From assembly GCA_017463325.1 (NCBI GenBank), contig JAFTPK010000003.1:62001-126000 (forward strand): 64,000 nt of DNA, given 5' to 3'. The position numbers and the translations under genes were made by a program. Every line of letters begins with the position of its first letter. The first letter of the stretch is position 1. A model generated the notes under the pieces. It was given only the letters and a program-made list of their open reading frames with translations, had not been told where the DNA came from and searched no databases. This DNA is from Clostridia bacterium. GTDB taxonomy: Bacteria > Bacillota > Clostridia > Christensenellales > Borkfalkiaceae. This document shows, piece by piece, positions 28,571 to 37,942 of the stretch.

Positions 28571-29662
28571 TTACATTTTTTTGAGTTGTTTACACGCCAA
28601 GAAAAGCGCGTAATTGATCGCCGTTTCGGTGATCTCCGTTCTATCTCCGCTCAGCTTATACCGCGACACAAACACCTTATCCTCTATCCCGATCGCGATA
28701 CAGCACACCCCCACGGGCAACCCCGAAGAATCGCTCTCAGGCCCTGCAAGCCCCGTCGTAGCAATCGCCACCTGCGCACCCGAAGAAAGTAGCCCCGCCG
28801 CCATCTCGTACGCCGTTTCTTTGGAAACCGCACCGTAGGAATTCAGGGTGTATTCGCTGACGCCCAGCCGTTTGATCTTGGAGGCCTCCGAATAGGTGTT
28901 CAGTCCCTCCGAAAAGACCTTACTTGCCCCCGCCACGCTTACGACCCGTCGCCCCACACCGCCGCCCGTAAACGATTCCGCAACGGCAAGCTTTTTGCCA
29001 CGCAATTTTAATAGCGCGACAAGCTGTTCTTCCAGCGGCGTATCGTCCAAAGCGTATAGGCTCTCGCCAAGTCCCTCGGCAAACAGCCTCAACACCTCGT
29101 CCGTGAGCATACGCGGCGCGTTTTGATCGTATACGATTTCCACAACGTCCTCACCGTATAAGCGGCGGTGTAAAAAGCGAAGTCCGCCCCCAAGCCCCTC
29201 GCCTTGCGCGAGCAATCGAGCAAGCGTCGTCGGATCCGCACCTACCGCACGCAGGGTGAATTTCGCGTGTTTTGAGGCGTATTTTTCGTCCAAATACGGC
29301 AGACAAACGCCCCGAAGATACTCTTCTCCGCGTTCGCCGTCGGAAACAAGAAAGAGGCTTTTCCCCTCCTCCGTGTACGCGCCCAAGCCCTTTTCGCCGC
29401 CCTGAAAACAGTTGCGGGAAAATGCCTCCTCTAAAAGACCGCGAAGCTTGCTTAAAAGAGAGCTTGGGGAAAAGAGAAAGACGTTGTCGTAGCCGCTTTT
29501 CAAGTCAATAAGCGCCGCCTTAACAGTATCGGGCGTTTTGACGGAAAGGATACGCGTTTCCTCCACTTCGTACCCGCCGCTCTCGATCAGCGCGGTAAAT
29601 TTTCGCAAGGGAAAGGTAAGAGCGTCCACCCCCTCGCCGATCAGTAAACAAGCGTTTTTCAT
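28571..29662 (-). CDS. cinA: CinA-like nicotinamide-nucleotide amidase with eroded N-terminal domain
   Basis: The C-terminal domain (about 205-363) is a clear PncC-type NMN deamidase: AVAESFTGGG, GLNTYSEASKIKRLGV, ATTGLAGPESD and GDRTEI. PncC recycles NMN to NaMN for NAD synthesis. The N-terminal part occupies the place of the COG1058 (MoaB-like) pyrophosphatase domain, but the expected GTELLLG and GGLGPTxDD motifs are gone; only the linker region (FTLRAVGADPTTL) still resembles CinA. 363 aa against about 410. It sits in the usual pgsA-cinA-recA order, 23 nt before recA. Confidence 0.85.
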   Translation of the reverse strand: MKNACLLIGEGVDALTFPLRKFTALIESGGYEVEETRILSVKTPDTVKAALIDLKSGYDNVFLFSPSSLLSKLRGLLEEAFSRNCFQGGEKGLGAYTEEGKSLFLVSDGERGEEYLRGVCLPYLDEKYASKHAKFTLRAVGADPTTLARLLAQGEGLGGGLRFLHRRLYGEDVVEIVYDQNAPRMLTDEVLRLFAEGLGESLYALDDTPLEEQLVALLKLRGKKLAVAESFTGGGVGRRVVSVAGASKVFSEGLNTYSEASKIKRLGVSEYTLNSYGAVSKETAYEMAAGLLSSGAQVAIATTGLAGPESDSSGLPVGVCCIAIGIEDKVFVSRYKLSGDRTEITETAINYALFLACKQLKKM

Positions 29663-29667
29663 AGCCC

Positions 29668-30285
29668 TTATTTCTGATTGATGGGATCGTTTAATACCGC
29701 CTTGTTTTTAACGATATACGAAATCCCCGACCAAACGGTGAGCACCGTCGCCGCCGCAAACAGCACGTAGCCGATCACAAGACAAACGAACCCAAACGTC
29801 GCCGCCGAAAACGCGCCGCCAACAAACAGAAAGACGACGCTGACGTCCTGCACGGTGGCTTTAATTTTGCCGAGCTTGTCCGCTGCCATGATAAAACCCG
29901 TCGCCGCGGCGATCTGGCGGAACGCGCTGATGATCAACTCACGCGCCATAATGATACAAACGCAAATTGCAAGCGCGACGTAGATCCCCTGCGCTGCCGA
30001 GCCGAACGGCGTGCAAATCTCTTCCTTCATGACGAGAAGGACGATCATTGCCGTAGAAATAAGCACTTTATCGGCAATGGGGTCGAGGAATTTCCCGAGG
30101 TTGGTGACGAGGTTTCTCGAACGGGCAATATGACCGTCGATCGCGTCCGTGATGGCTGCGAGCACGAAAACGCCCGCCGCGATCGCGTAGCGGTACGGGA
30201 TCGCCTCAATGAAGAACACCGCCACAAAGACGGGAATGAGAAATAATCTCAGTAAAGTAATTTTGGTAGGTAAATTGAGTTTCAC
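29668..30285 (-). CDS. pgsA: CDP-diacylglycerol--glycerol-3-phosphate 3-phosphatidyltransferase
   Basis: Integral membrane enzyme that makes phosphatidylglycerol phosphate, the committed step of acidic phospholipid synthesis. The CDP-alcohol phosphotransferase motif D-x2-DG-x2-AR-x8-G-x3-D-x3-D is complete (DAIDGHIARSRN to FLDPIADK, about residues 46-70), followed by several membrane helices. 205 aa. It starts with GTG, whose bases overlap the rimO stop (GTGA), after GGAGG. Confidence 0.93.
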   Translation of the reverse strand: MKLNLPTKITLLRLFLIPVFVAVFFIEAIPYRYAIAAGVFVLAAITDAIDGHIARSRNLVTNLGKFLDPIADKVLISTAMIVLLVMKEEICTPFGSAAQGIYVALAICVCIIMARELIISAFRQIAAATGFIMAADKLGKIKATVQDVSVVFLFVGGAFSAATFGFVCLVIGYVLFAAATVLTVWSGISYIVKNKAVLNDPINQK

Positions 30286-31610
30286 GATTGATAATCCTCC
30301 GTTTTTCCGTATAAGTCATAGGCGTCGCTGCTTTCCACGAGCACCTCGTAAGTTTCTCCCTGCACGGCCTCCCCTGCATGGAAATATACTTTTCCGTCAA
30401 TTTCGGGAGCGTTGAAATACGCCCGACCGACGAAACAGCCTCTTTCACAATCAATGCCGTCGCAAAGCACGTTCAGCTTCTTACCGACAAATCCCTTTAA
30501 TATCTCCAAAGAAATTGCCGCTTGGGTTTGATACAAAGCGTTTACCCGACGTTTCTTGGTGGCGTGATGCACCTGCGGCGTCATACGCGCGGCAGCCGTG
30601 TCAGGCTCTTTGGAATAGGCAAAAAAGCCGCAACTCGTCAATCTTGCCTTTCGTAGGAACTCTTTCATTCCCTCGAATTCCTCCTCCGTTTCCGTCGGGA
30701 ACCCTGAAATAAAGGTAGAGCGGATTGCAATTTCGGGAATGTTTTTACGCAACTTTTCAAATAGCGCAAGATAGTCTTCCCGTTTCCCTCGCCTGTTCAT
30801 CAGCTTTAACACCCTATTCTCGCTATGCTGCAAGGGAATATCCAAATATTTCACAATCTTTTCATTCCGCTTGATTTCTTCAATCAAGGCGTCCGTGATC
30901 ATCTCGGGATAGCAATAAAGCAGCCGTATAGCGCGAATATTTTCCAGAGCGGAAAGCCTTTGCAGTAACTCGACGAATTTGTTTTCGCCGTACAAATCCT
31001 CCCCGTAACGGGTGGTGTCCTGCGCCACCAAAATAAGCTCCGAAAGCTCTCCCAAATCCTCCGCCTCTTTTAACAGCTCTTCCATAGGATAAGAACGGTA
31101 TTTTCCGCGGATTTTGGGGATCAAACAATAGGTGCAATGATTAAAGCAGCCGTCGGCGATCTTCAAATACGCGAAATGCGGCTCCGTTGTTAGCATGCGT
31201 TTGGTGCGAAAGCTATCCGCGCCCTTGCCTACGTAATTTTGCCGTCCCTCCGCGTACGATTTTTCCAGCGCCTCAAAGATCTTTTCGTAGTCGTTAATCC
31301 CCAAAAACACGTCCGCTTCCGTGAGGGCGTCAAAGACCTCGCCGATAAATTTTTGCGGCAAGCAGCCCGTCACGACAATCTTTTCCAAGTTCTTATCTTT
31401 ATAAGCGGCACATTCAAGAACGGTTTCTATCGCCTCCTCCCTCGCCGAGTTTAAAAAGGCACAGGTGTTGACGATTAGAATTTGTGCTTTGGAAAGGTCG
31501 CCAACAAGGCGACAACCACGCTCGTCTAAAAGTCCGAGCAGCTTTTCCGTGTCCACGCGATTTTTGTCGCAGCCCAAGGAAATCACACCGAATTTTTTTT
31601 CTCGTAACAT
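30282..31610 (-). CDS. rimO: Ribosomal protein S12 methylthiotransferase RimO
   Basis: Radical SAM enzyme that methylthiolates an aspartate of ribosomal protein S12. UPF0004 cysteines in SLGCDKN, NTCAF and TGCLPQ; radical SAM motif CFNHCTYC near residue 155; TRAM domain at the C-terminus. LGCDKN instead of YGCQMN separates it from MiaB. 442 aa. AGGAC precedes the ATG. It lies 12 nt behind ftsK and overlaps pgsA by 4 nt. Confidence 0.95.
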   Translation of the reverse strand: MLREKKFGVISLGCDKNRVDTEKLLGLLDERGCRLVGDLSKAQILIVNTCAFLNSAREEAIETVLECAAYKDKNLEKIVVTGCLPQKFIGEVFDALTEADVFLGINDYEKIFEALEKSYAEGRQNYVGKGADSFRTKRMLTTEPHFAYLKIADGCFNHCTYCLIPKIRGKYRSYPMEELLKEAEDLGELSELILVAQDTTRYGEDLYGENKFVELLQRLSALENIRAIRLLYCYPEMITDALIEEIKRNEKIVKYLDIPLQHSENRVLKLMNRRGKREDYLALFEKLRKNIPEIAIRSTFISGFPTETEEEFEGMKEFLRKARLTSCGFFAYSKEPDTAAARMTPQVHHATKKRRVNALYQTQAAISLEILKGFVGKKLNVLCDGIDCERGCFVGRAYFNAPEIDGKVYFHAGEAVQGETYEVLVESSDAYDLYGKTEDYQS

Positions 31611-31622
31611 ACTTTCGTCCTA

Positions 31623-34600
31623 TCAGAATTCGCCGTACTGACGCTCGAATTCCTCTTTCGTAATCAATACTTTTCTCGCTTTCGCGCTACCCTCGAACGG
31701 GGAAATGTATTCCATCATCTCCATCCATTCAATGATCTTGCCCGCCTTATTAAAGCCGATCGAGCATTTTCTTTGCAGCATGGAAATAGACGCGCCGCCC
31801 GTTTGAATAACGACTTTGAGCGCGGCAATATAGCTCTCGTCCACGCTATCGCCGAAATCGTCGCCGCCGCCCGCGCCGCCACCACTTCTTGCGTTATTGA
31901 TGAACGCCGTCGCCGCCTCGTCGTAAAACGCCTCGTTGTTGGCTTTGATAAAGTTGACCACCTTTTGCGCCTCCGAAGGAGGAATGAACGCGCCCTGTAC
32001 TCTGACGGGGGTATTGATCCCCGACATGGTATAGAGCATATCCCCTCTACCAAGCAGCTTTTGCGCCCCCGTCTGATCGAGAATAACGCGGGAGTCTACG
32101 TCCGTCGCCACCGTGAACGCGATACGGGTAGAAAGGTTGCCCTTGATGACGCCCGTAATGACGTCTGCCGACGGTCTTTGCGTGGCAAGCACGAGGTGAA
32201 TCCCCGCCGCTCTCGCCTTTTGCGTGAGGTTTTGAATTCTGTCCTCCATTTCCTTTTTCGCCGCCAACATCAAATCGGCAAGCTCGTCCACGATAATGAC
32301 GATCTTGGGAAGCTTTTCCTCCTTTTTCGTCACGTGGGAATTATATTCGTCGAGGTTGACGACGTAGGTGCCCGACAAGCTCATTTTCTCAAACAGACCA
32401 TAGCGACGGTTCATTTCCCCGATCGCCCAGTTCAAGCTCTGCACCGCCTTGGAGGGATCGGTGATGATCTCGTTAATCATCAAGTGCGGCAGAGAATTAT
32501 ACAAAACGAATTCCGTCTTTTTCGGGTCGATCAAAATAAGCCGCAATTCTTCGGGCGAATACTTCACGATCAAGCTGATAATGAGGGAGGCAAGGAACGC
32601 GCTCTTCCCCGACCCCGACGCCCCTGCTACCAGCAGGTGGGTCATCTTACAAATATCCCCGTAAATTTTACGGTTGGCAACGTCCTTACCCATGGCAAAG
32701 GTAAGCGACGTGGGCTTGGCTTTTGTAAAGCCGTCGCCCGACAGCATACAGCCGAGCAAAACGTCCTGCCGCTGCTTATTCGGCACCTCTACGCTTACCG
32801 CGCCGTCCTCAAAGCTCGGGTAAATATTCACCCCGCTACTGCAAAGGGCAATGGCAATCTCCTGTTCGAGCGCAACCACCTTTCTTGGCGAAACGTTTCT
32901 CGGAATAACGACGTTATACCGCGTTACCGTAGGTCCGAACGTCACCGACGCAATCGTCGCGTCCGCCACCTTATAGTCGCTCAGCGTACCCAAAATCATA
33001 CGCTTGATATGCTCCACTTCCATTTCGTTTGCCTCCGGCTCCGCGTCCGTGCAATCGAAATAATCAAGCGGAATTCGTACGTACGGCTTATACACGCGGG
33101 GCTTGGGCGGGGGCGGCGGCGCCGCTTTTTCTTCCGTCTTTTCTTCCGTCTTTTCTTCCGCTTTCAGCGGTTCTTCCCGTTTTACGGGCGCGGGAGTTTC
33201 CTCCACAGGCTCTATAATCGCTCTTTCGCGGGAAAGGGGCGACTCGATAAACGGCTCCTCTCTCGTAAAATCGCCGCGACAGGAGAAAGGCTCCTCCACG
33301 GCAGGCGTTTCCGTTTCCTCGTCAAAGAGGGAGGAACGGTCGCGCACGGGCAGCTCTTCCGCCTCCGTTCGCTTATCCTCTTCCGTTTCCCCGAAAATAC
33401 GGGGGTTTGAAAGAGAAAACAGACCCATATAATCATGCCGACGATACCCCTCTTCACCGCTTTTTTCCTCTTCGGTCGAAACACTCGGCGTCGGCGTTTC
33501 CGAAGGCTCTCTCAGCGTATACGCATCTTGACCGCCAAACACGCGCTCACCGCCAAATGCACCCTCCTCGGAAATCCCCCTCGAACGCCCGCCGAAATCG
33601 GGATCTTCCGCAATCGGCCGCGCGGGCGGTGTTTCCGTACGAAGTTCGTACGGGGAATAGTCCTCTCTTCTTGCGCTCTCACCGCGGAAAATATCCTCGT
33701 CTTCGCGCGTGGGAGGCGTTTCCCGTCTTGCCGTAAAATCAAAGGCGTCGGGGGCGGGAGTCGGCGTGGAAATAGGCTCTGCCACGCGACGGGTAAATTC
33801 GTCCGTAAAGCCCGTACGAGAGGGCGTTTGCGCCGCGCGATCCACCGCTTCCGTATACCCCGACGAATAGGTGACGGGGCGAGGAGTGGGCGTCACCTTG
33901 GGCTGATCGGGATCAGCCGCGGGACGCTTGTTCACGCTTGCATTGCTGTCAAAAATAAGGTTCTTTTTATAAATCTCCGCAGGCGTCGAGCCGAACAAAA
34001 TCTCCCTGCTCTCTTCGTACGTCAAGGGACGTTGCGGTTCTCTGCCAACGCCCGTCGCCCCAAACGGGGAAAAGACGCCCGAATTTTCTTCGCTCGGCAC
34101 CGCCCGCCCGTCGGCGGACAGCACGACGCCCGGACGTTGGGAAACGCGCGCGTTTTCAAACGGATAGTAGCCCCCCATTCCCGCGGGATCGTAGCCGCTA
34201 CGGTATCCGGGCATAGGCGTAGGCTCGTCCACGCGCTGTTGCGAGGTGAAAGCAGCCTCCTCGCGGCGAGGCTCGGCGCAAGCCCTATCACTCTCGATAG
34301 GCACCCTTTCTTCAACTGGCTCTTTTGCCTTTTTCTCCCGAGGCTTTCTTTCCCGTTTCAACAAATTCTTTCCCGCAAACGCCGCCGTGGCGTACACGGA
34401 GGCAAGCGCAACGACGGAAAGCAGTACGATAGCCCCAACCGAAGTAACCAGCTTGGTCAATCCGTATACAGGCAGCCCTCCTACCCAGCCCGCAATCGAA
34501 AGCTTCGGGAAGTTTTCTCCCGCGTTAAAGCACGCGGAAAGGTAGCCCTCGGAGGCAAGCGAGCCGTCAGAGATTCCCACCGCCGTTTGTACGATCAGCA

Positions 34601-34916
34601 CGATCGCGATCACGGCGACGGTAAACGCACCCGCGCTACGCTTGTTCTTCACAAGGCTCACGTCTAAAAAGCCGAATACCGACAAATAGGTAAACCAAAT
34701 GAAAAGCGGGTAAGACATATACCCAAACAGCCCTGTCAAAAGAGCGTGAATATGTACGCCAACCTCCCCAAAGACGGCGCTCCGCGTAAACAACACAAAC
34801 AGAGCCAGCGCGGAAAACAGAGCGCAAACCGCGCTCACGCTCTCTTTCGTCACCAACCCCGCGTCGTTTTTCTTTTTCTCTTTTTTTACTTCGTCCTTTT
34901 CCTCAGGCGTAGCCAA
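31623..34916 (-). CDS. ftsK: DNA translocase FtsK/SpoIIIE
   Basis: Septum-anchored ATP-driven motor that pumps chromosomal DNA. Four N-terminal membrane helices (about 25-185), a very long Pro/Glu/Arg-rich linker (about 190-640) with repeated acidic-aromatic stretches, then the RecA-like motor (GASGSGKSAF near 763, IIVDELADLM, LATQRPS) and a C-terminal gamma winged helix. 1,097 aa; the linker explains the excess over about 800. Start codon is TTG with GGAGG 8 nt upstream. Promoter in front; a GC-rich hairpin (CGCGGGCG/CGCCCGCG, 34946-34965) lies in the roughly 70-nt leader. Confidence 0.95.
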   Translation of the reverse strand: MATPEEKDEVKKEKKKNDAGLVTKESVSAVCALFSALALFVLFTRSAVFGEVGVHIHALLTGLFGYMSYPLFIWFTYLSVFGFLDVSLVKNKRSAGAFTVAVIAIVLIVQTAVGISDGSLASEGYLSACFNAGENFPKLSIAGWVGGLPVYGLTKLVTSVGAIVLLSVVALASVYATAAFAGKNLLKRERKPREKKAKEPVEERVPIESDRACAEPRREEAAFTSQQRVDEPTPMPGYRSGYDPAGMGGYYPFENARVSQRPGVVLSADGRAVPSEENSGVFSPFGATGVGREPQRPLTYEESREILFGSTPAEIYKKNLIFDSNASVNKRPAADPDQPKVTPTPRPVTYSSGYTEAVDRAAQTPSRTGFTDEFTRRVAEPISTPTPAPDAFDFTARRETPPTREDEDIFRGESARREDYSPYELRTETPPARPIAEDPDFGGRSRGISEEGAFGGERVFGGQDAYTLREPSETPTPSVSTEEEKSGEEGYRRHDYMGLFSLSNPRIFGETEEDKRTEAEELPVRDRSSLFDEETETPAVEEPFSCRGDFTREEPFIESPLSRERAIIEPVEETPAPVKREEPLKAEEKTEEKTEEKAAPPPPPKPRVYKPYVRIPLDYFDCTDAEPEANEMEVEHIKRMILGTLSDYKVADATIASVTFGPTVTRYNVVIPRNVSPRKVVALEQEIAIALCSSGVNIYPSFEDGAVSVEVPNKQRQDVLLGCMLSGDGFTKAKPTSLTFAMGKDVANRKIYGDICKMTHLLVAGASGSGKSAFLASLIISLIVKYSPEELRLILIDPKKTEFVLYNSLPHLMINEIITDPSKAVQSLNWAIGEMNRRYGLFEKMSLSGTYVVNLDEYNSHVTKKEEKLPKIVIIVDELADLMLAAKKEMEDRIQNLTQKARAAGIHLVLATQRPSADVITGVIKGNLSTRIAFTVATDVDSRVILDQTGAQKLLGRGDMLYTMSGINTPVRVQGAFIPPSEAQKVVNFIKANNEAFYDEAATAFINNARSGGGAGGGDDFGDSVDESYIAALKVVIQTGGASISMLQRKCSIGFNKAGKIIEWMEMMEYISPFEGSAKARKVLITKEEFERQYGEF

Positions 34917-34945
34917 AGCAATACCTCCCGTTCCCCCGTTTTCGC

Positions 34946-34965
34946 GGGCGCGCTCGCCCGCGATT
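34946..34965. promoter_or_regulatory. GC-rich hairpin in the ftsK leader
   Basis: Perfect 8-bp stem CGCGGGCG / CGCCCGCG with a 4-nt loop between the ftsK promoter and its ribosome binding site. No U run follows on the minus strand, so a leader structure rather than a terminator. Confidence 0.4.
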
Positions 34966-34992
34966 TAACGTTAGTTCTATTTATTCTTTTAT

Positions 34993-35021
34993 AGTATAGC
35001 ATCTTTTTTAAAAATTATCAA
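34993..35021 (-). promoter_or_regulatory. Promoter of ftsK-rimO-pgsA-cinA-recA-nadE
   Basis: TTGATA (35016-35021), 17 bp, TATACT (34993-34998). Confidence 0.7.
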
Positions 35022-35033
35022 CCGAACGAATAC

Positions 35034-35078
35034 AAAAAATCGGCGGGAAAAAGAATTTTTTTTGTTTTCTTTTCCCCG
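35034..35078 (-). terminator. Terminator of murC
   Basis: 12-bp stem CGGGGAAAAGAA / TTCTTTTTCCCG (one G-U) with an A-rich loop, followed by CCGATTTTTT on the minus strand. Confidence 0.75.
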
Positions 35079-35088
35079 CGACCCGCGT

Positions 35089-36441
35089 TTATTTACTTTT
35101 GACCCCGCTGACGAGGTATTTTGCAAGGTAATAAATATCCCCCGCCCCCAAAAACAAAATACAATCGTTCTCTTTTGCCGTTCTACGAAGCCATTCGGCA
35201 AGAGAATTTTTGCTCTCGGTATACAGACAGTCCCCCACCCGTTCGGCAAGCAGCTTTGCGCTCCCCGCCCCGTCGTATTTCTCCCGCGCGGGATAGGTCT
35301 TATACAGCATAAGCCGCTCCACCCCGCGAAGCGCCGCCACGAATTCTTCAAGCAACGCTTTCGTTCGCGAATAGGTGTGCGGCTGAAAAACGACGATCAG
35401 CCTTTCTCCGAAAATTTTTTTCGCCGTAGCGAGCGTGGAAGCAAGCTCCTTCGGGTGATGGGCGTAATCGGCGATCACCGTCGCGCCGTACAATTTCCCA
35501 AGCTCTTCAAACCGCCGTTTTACCGACGAAAATCTTTCCAGTCCCGCCTTGATCTCCTTTACCTTTAAGCCGTTAAGCCGAGCGCTAGCAAAGGCCGCAA
35601 GCGCGTTATACACATGGCATTTTCCCACCGCTTTCAGGCGTACGCGGCAAAGCCGTTTCCCGAACTCGTACACGGTGAACGCGTACCTCTCCCCCTCGTT
35701 TTTCAATTCTCGCGCCTGATAGTCCGCCCATTTTTCCACCCCGAATGTCACCGCGTTTTCAGGCGGCGTAAACGGCAGCCCCTCCGCACACACCACTAAA
35801 CGCTCGCCGCCTTTTGCAAACTCTAAAAAGGTGTTTGTAAGATCGGCAAAATCCCGATAACATTCCATATGGTCTTGATCGACGTTGAGCACGATACGGG
35901 TTTTTGCAGGGATTAGCAATAAATTTTTCTTATACTCGCACGCCTCTGCGACAACGTATTCCTCCCCGCAAAAGAAATAGTTTCCCATCTCCTGATCCTC
36001 CCCGCCGATAAAGGCGGTAAAGGGGAGGCGCGCCGCCTTTAAAATGCGGGCGTACATAGCCGTAGCCGTCGTTTTGCCGTGACTTCCCGCCACCGCCACC
36101 GAAAAGGGAAAGCTTGCGATAAGCTCCCCTAATACCTCCGCTCTCCGCCATAGTTGCTTTAAGAGGCTTTTCGCGAGTAAAAGTTCTTTATTTTCAGGGG
36201 AAATCGCGTCTGTATACACAACGGCGTCCGCCTCTTCTACCCGCTGTAAATCCCCCTCTTTCCCCACACAGACCTCAATCCCGCAAGCACGTAGCTTTTC
36301 CACCGTTTCCCCGACGTTTACATCGCTACCCGAAACGTGAAAGCCCTGCCTCTTTATATGCAAAGCAAGCGCGCTCATACTGACGCCGCCTATTCCGATA
36401 AAGTGTATTTTTGCTCCTCTTTTTAAGTCCGTTATTCCCAT
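35089..36441 (-). CDS. murC: UDP-N-acetylmuramate--L-alanine ligase
   Basis: Adds the first amino acid to UDP-MurNAc in the cytoplasm. N-terminal HFIGIGGVSMSA Rossmann loop, ATP loop AGSHGKTTT near 110, DQDHMECY, and ADYAHHPKE in the C-terminal domain. 450 aa. The ATG at 36441 has no clear ribosome binding site; an AGAGGAG lies only inside the coding sequence. It follows the ftsZ terminator by about 45 nt and so needs its own promoter, which I could not define. Its place after ftsZ, away from the other mur genes, is unusual. Confidence 0.93.
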   Translation of the reverse strand: MGITDLKRGAKIHFIGIGGVSMSALALHIKRQGFHVSGSDVNVGETVEKLRACGIEVCVGKEGDLQRVEEADAVVYTDAISPENKELLLAKSLLKQLWRRAEVLGELIASFPFSVAVAGSHGKTTATAMYARILKAARLPFTAFIGGEDQEMGNYFFCGEEYVVAEACEYKKNLLLIPAKTRIVLNVDQDHMECYRDFADLTNTFLEFAKGGERLVVCAEGLPFTPPENAVTFGVEKWADYQARELKNEGERYAFTVYEFGKRLCRVRLKAVGKCHVYNALAAFASARLNGLKVKEIKAGLERFSSVKRRFEELGKLYGATVIADYAHHPKELASTLATAKKIFGERLIVVFQPHTYSRTKALLEEFVAALRGVERLMLYKTYPAREKYDGAGSAKLLAERVGDCLYTESKNSLAEWLRRTAKENDCILFLGAGDIYYLAKYLVSGVKSK

Positions 36442-36488
36442 AAGGTATATCTATGCGATATAAGTGGAATTTATGACTAAAAAGAAAA

Positions 36489-36514
36489 TCGGCGACGAAA
36501 AATTTCGTCGCCGA
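36489..36514 (-). terminator. Terminator of ftsA-ftsZ
   Basis: Perfect 12-bp stem TCGGCGACGAAA / TTTCGTCGCCGA, 2-nt loop, then TTTTCTTTTT on the minus strand. Confidence 0.85.
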
Positions 36515-36529
36515 AAAAGTGCAAAGCAA

Positions 36530-37942
36530 TTATTTATCGCCGTTCTTTTTAATGAAATAGTCCACAAAACGGGGACGACGGCGTTTTTCCGTTTCCGTCG
36601 GCGTTTCCCCTACAATGGGATCGTCAGGCTCGAAAGGAGCGACGGGCTGTTGTGGCATAGGTTGCTCCGTTTGCGGCGCGTATGCGGGTTGCATAGGCTG
36701 CTGATAGGGAGGATACCCCTGCGGCTGCGCAGGTTGCTGAGAATACGGCGGCACCGTCGAATAGGTGGGGGGCACGTACGAGGGCTGCGGATAACGGGGC
36801 TGTTCCCCGTATGCGGCCGCCGTTGCCGTTCTGTCGCCGTAGGTACGCTCGATACGCTCCGAAAGCGAGGAAGCTCTACGCATAGCGGAGGCTTGGTCCT
36901 CCGTCACCCCGCCGTTTCCGGAAAAGCCTGTTGCGATAATGACGACCTCCACTTCGTCGGACATCTTTTCGTCGATACACGCGCCGAAAATAACGTTTGC
37001 GGAATAGTCGATTACCCCCTTAACGAGATCGGCCGCCATACAAACCTCGTCCAAAGAAAGATCCTTGCCGCCGACGACGTTGAGAATGACCGAATTCGCC
37101 CCCTCGATCGTCGTATTGAGAAGAGGACTGCAAACGGCGCAACGCACCGCGTCCGAAATTCTCTTTTCCCCTTTCGCTACGCCGATCCCCATATGCGCAA
37201 TCCCGCGGCCTTTCAGGGTCGTTCTTACGTCCGCAAAGTCAAGATTGATCAAAGAGGGATTAACGATCAGCTCCGCAATCCCGCGGATCCCTTGGCGAAG
37301 CACCTCGTCCGCCACTTTGAGTGCGTCGGTAAAGGAGGTGCCTTTGGGAACGACCTCGCGAATTTTATCGTTAGGGATCGTGATGATCGAGTCCACCGAC
37401 TTTCTCAGCTCCTCAATCCCCGCAAGCGCGTTATCCATACGGCGTTTTGCCTCAAACGCAAACGGCAAGGTCACCACCGCCACCGTTAAAATTTTCATTT
37501 CTTTCGCGATTTTCGCGATTACGGGAGCCGCGCCGGTACCCGTACCGCCGCCCATACCCGCCGTAATGAATAAGAGGTCGGTGTTTTTCAACGCCTCTTG
37601 GATCTCCGCTTTGTTCTCCTCAGCCGCCTCTTTCCCGACGTTGGGATCAGCACCCGCGCCAAGCCCTTTGGTAAGCTGTACGCCGATTTGGATACGGCGG
37701 GACGCCTTAGAGCGCGCAAGCGCTTGATTATCCGTGTTCACGACAATATATTCGGCGCTTTTCAGTCCCGATTCGATCAAGCGGTTTACGGCGTTATTTC
37801 CCGCGCCGCCAACGCCGATCACTTTAATTTTCGCCACCCCCGAAAGGTTATTCCCCTCTTCTACGGGCGCGGGCGCCTCTACCCGCTGTTCGCCCTCATA
37901 GCCGCCAAAAGCGTATTCTCTTTCTCCGTAAGTATCCATCAT
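36530..37942 (-). CDS. ftsZ: Cell division protein FtsZ
   Basis: Tubulin-like GTPase forming the Z ring. GVGGAGNNAVNR nucleotide loop near 42, the tubulin signature GGGTGTGAAP near 130, T7 loop NLDFADV. A Pro/Gln/Tyr-rich linker (about 365-450) leads to a conserved basic tail ending RRPRFVDYFIKK, the peptide that binds FtsA and other partners. 470 aa, long because of a 35-residue N-terminal extension and the linker. GGAGG precedes the start, which overlaps the ftsA stop (ATGA). Confidence 0.97.
   Translation of the reverse strand: MMDTYGEREYAFGGYEGEQRVEAPAPVEEGNNLSGVAKIKVIGVGGAGNNAVNRLIESGLKSAEYIVVNTDNQALARSKASRRIQIGVQLTKGLGAGADPNVGKEAAEENKAEIQEALKNTDLLFITAGMGGGTGTGAAPVIAKIAKEMKILTVAVVTLPFAFEAKRRMDNALAGIEELRKSVDSIITIPNDKIREVVPKGTSFTDALKVADEVLRQGIRGIAELIVNPSLINLDFADVRTTLKGRGIAHMGIGVAKGEKRISDAVRCAVCSPLLNTTIEGANSVILNVVGGKDLSLDEVCMAADLVKGVIDYSANVIFGACIDEKMSDEVEVVIIATGFSGNGGVTEDQASAMRRASSLSERIERTYGDRTATAAAYGEQPRYPQPSYVPPTYSTVPPYSQQPAQPQGYPPYQQPMQPAYAPQTEQPMPQQPVAPFEPDDPIVGETPTETEKRRRPRFVDYFIKKNGDK

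Noticed and set aside
33120..33180. Short tandem repeat in ftsK (codons for Glu-Lys-Thr-Glu-Glu)
   Set aside because: A simple expansion within the disordered linker, in frame; not a CRISPR or regulatory repeat.
31773..34667. Plus-strand frames of 545 and 410 codons opposite ftsK
   Set aside because: Antisense shadows of the biased, Pro/Glu/Arg-rich ftsK coding sequence; Arg/His-rich products without motifs.
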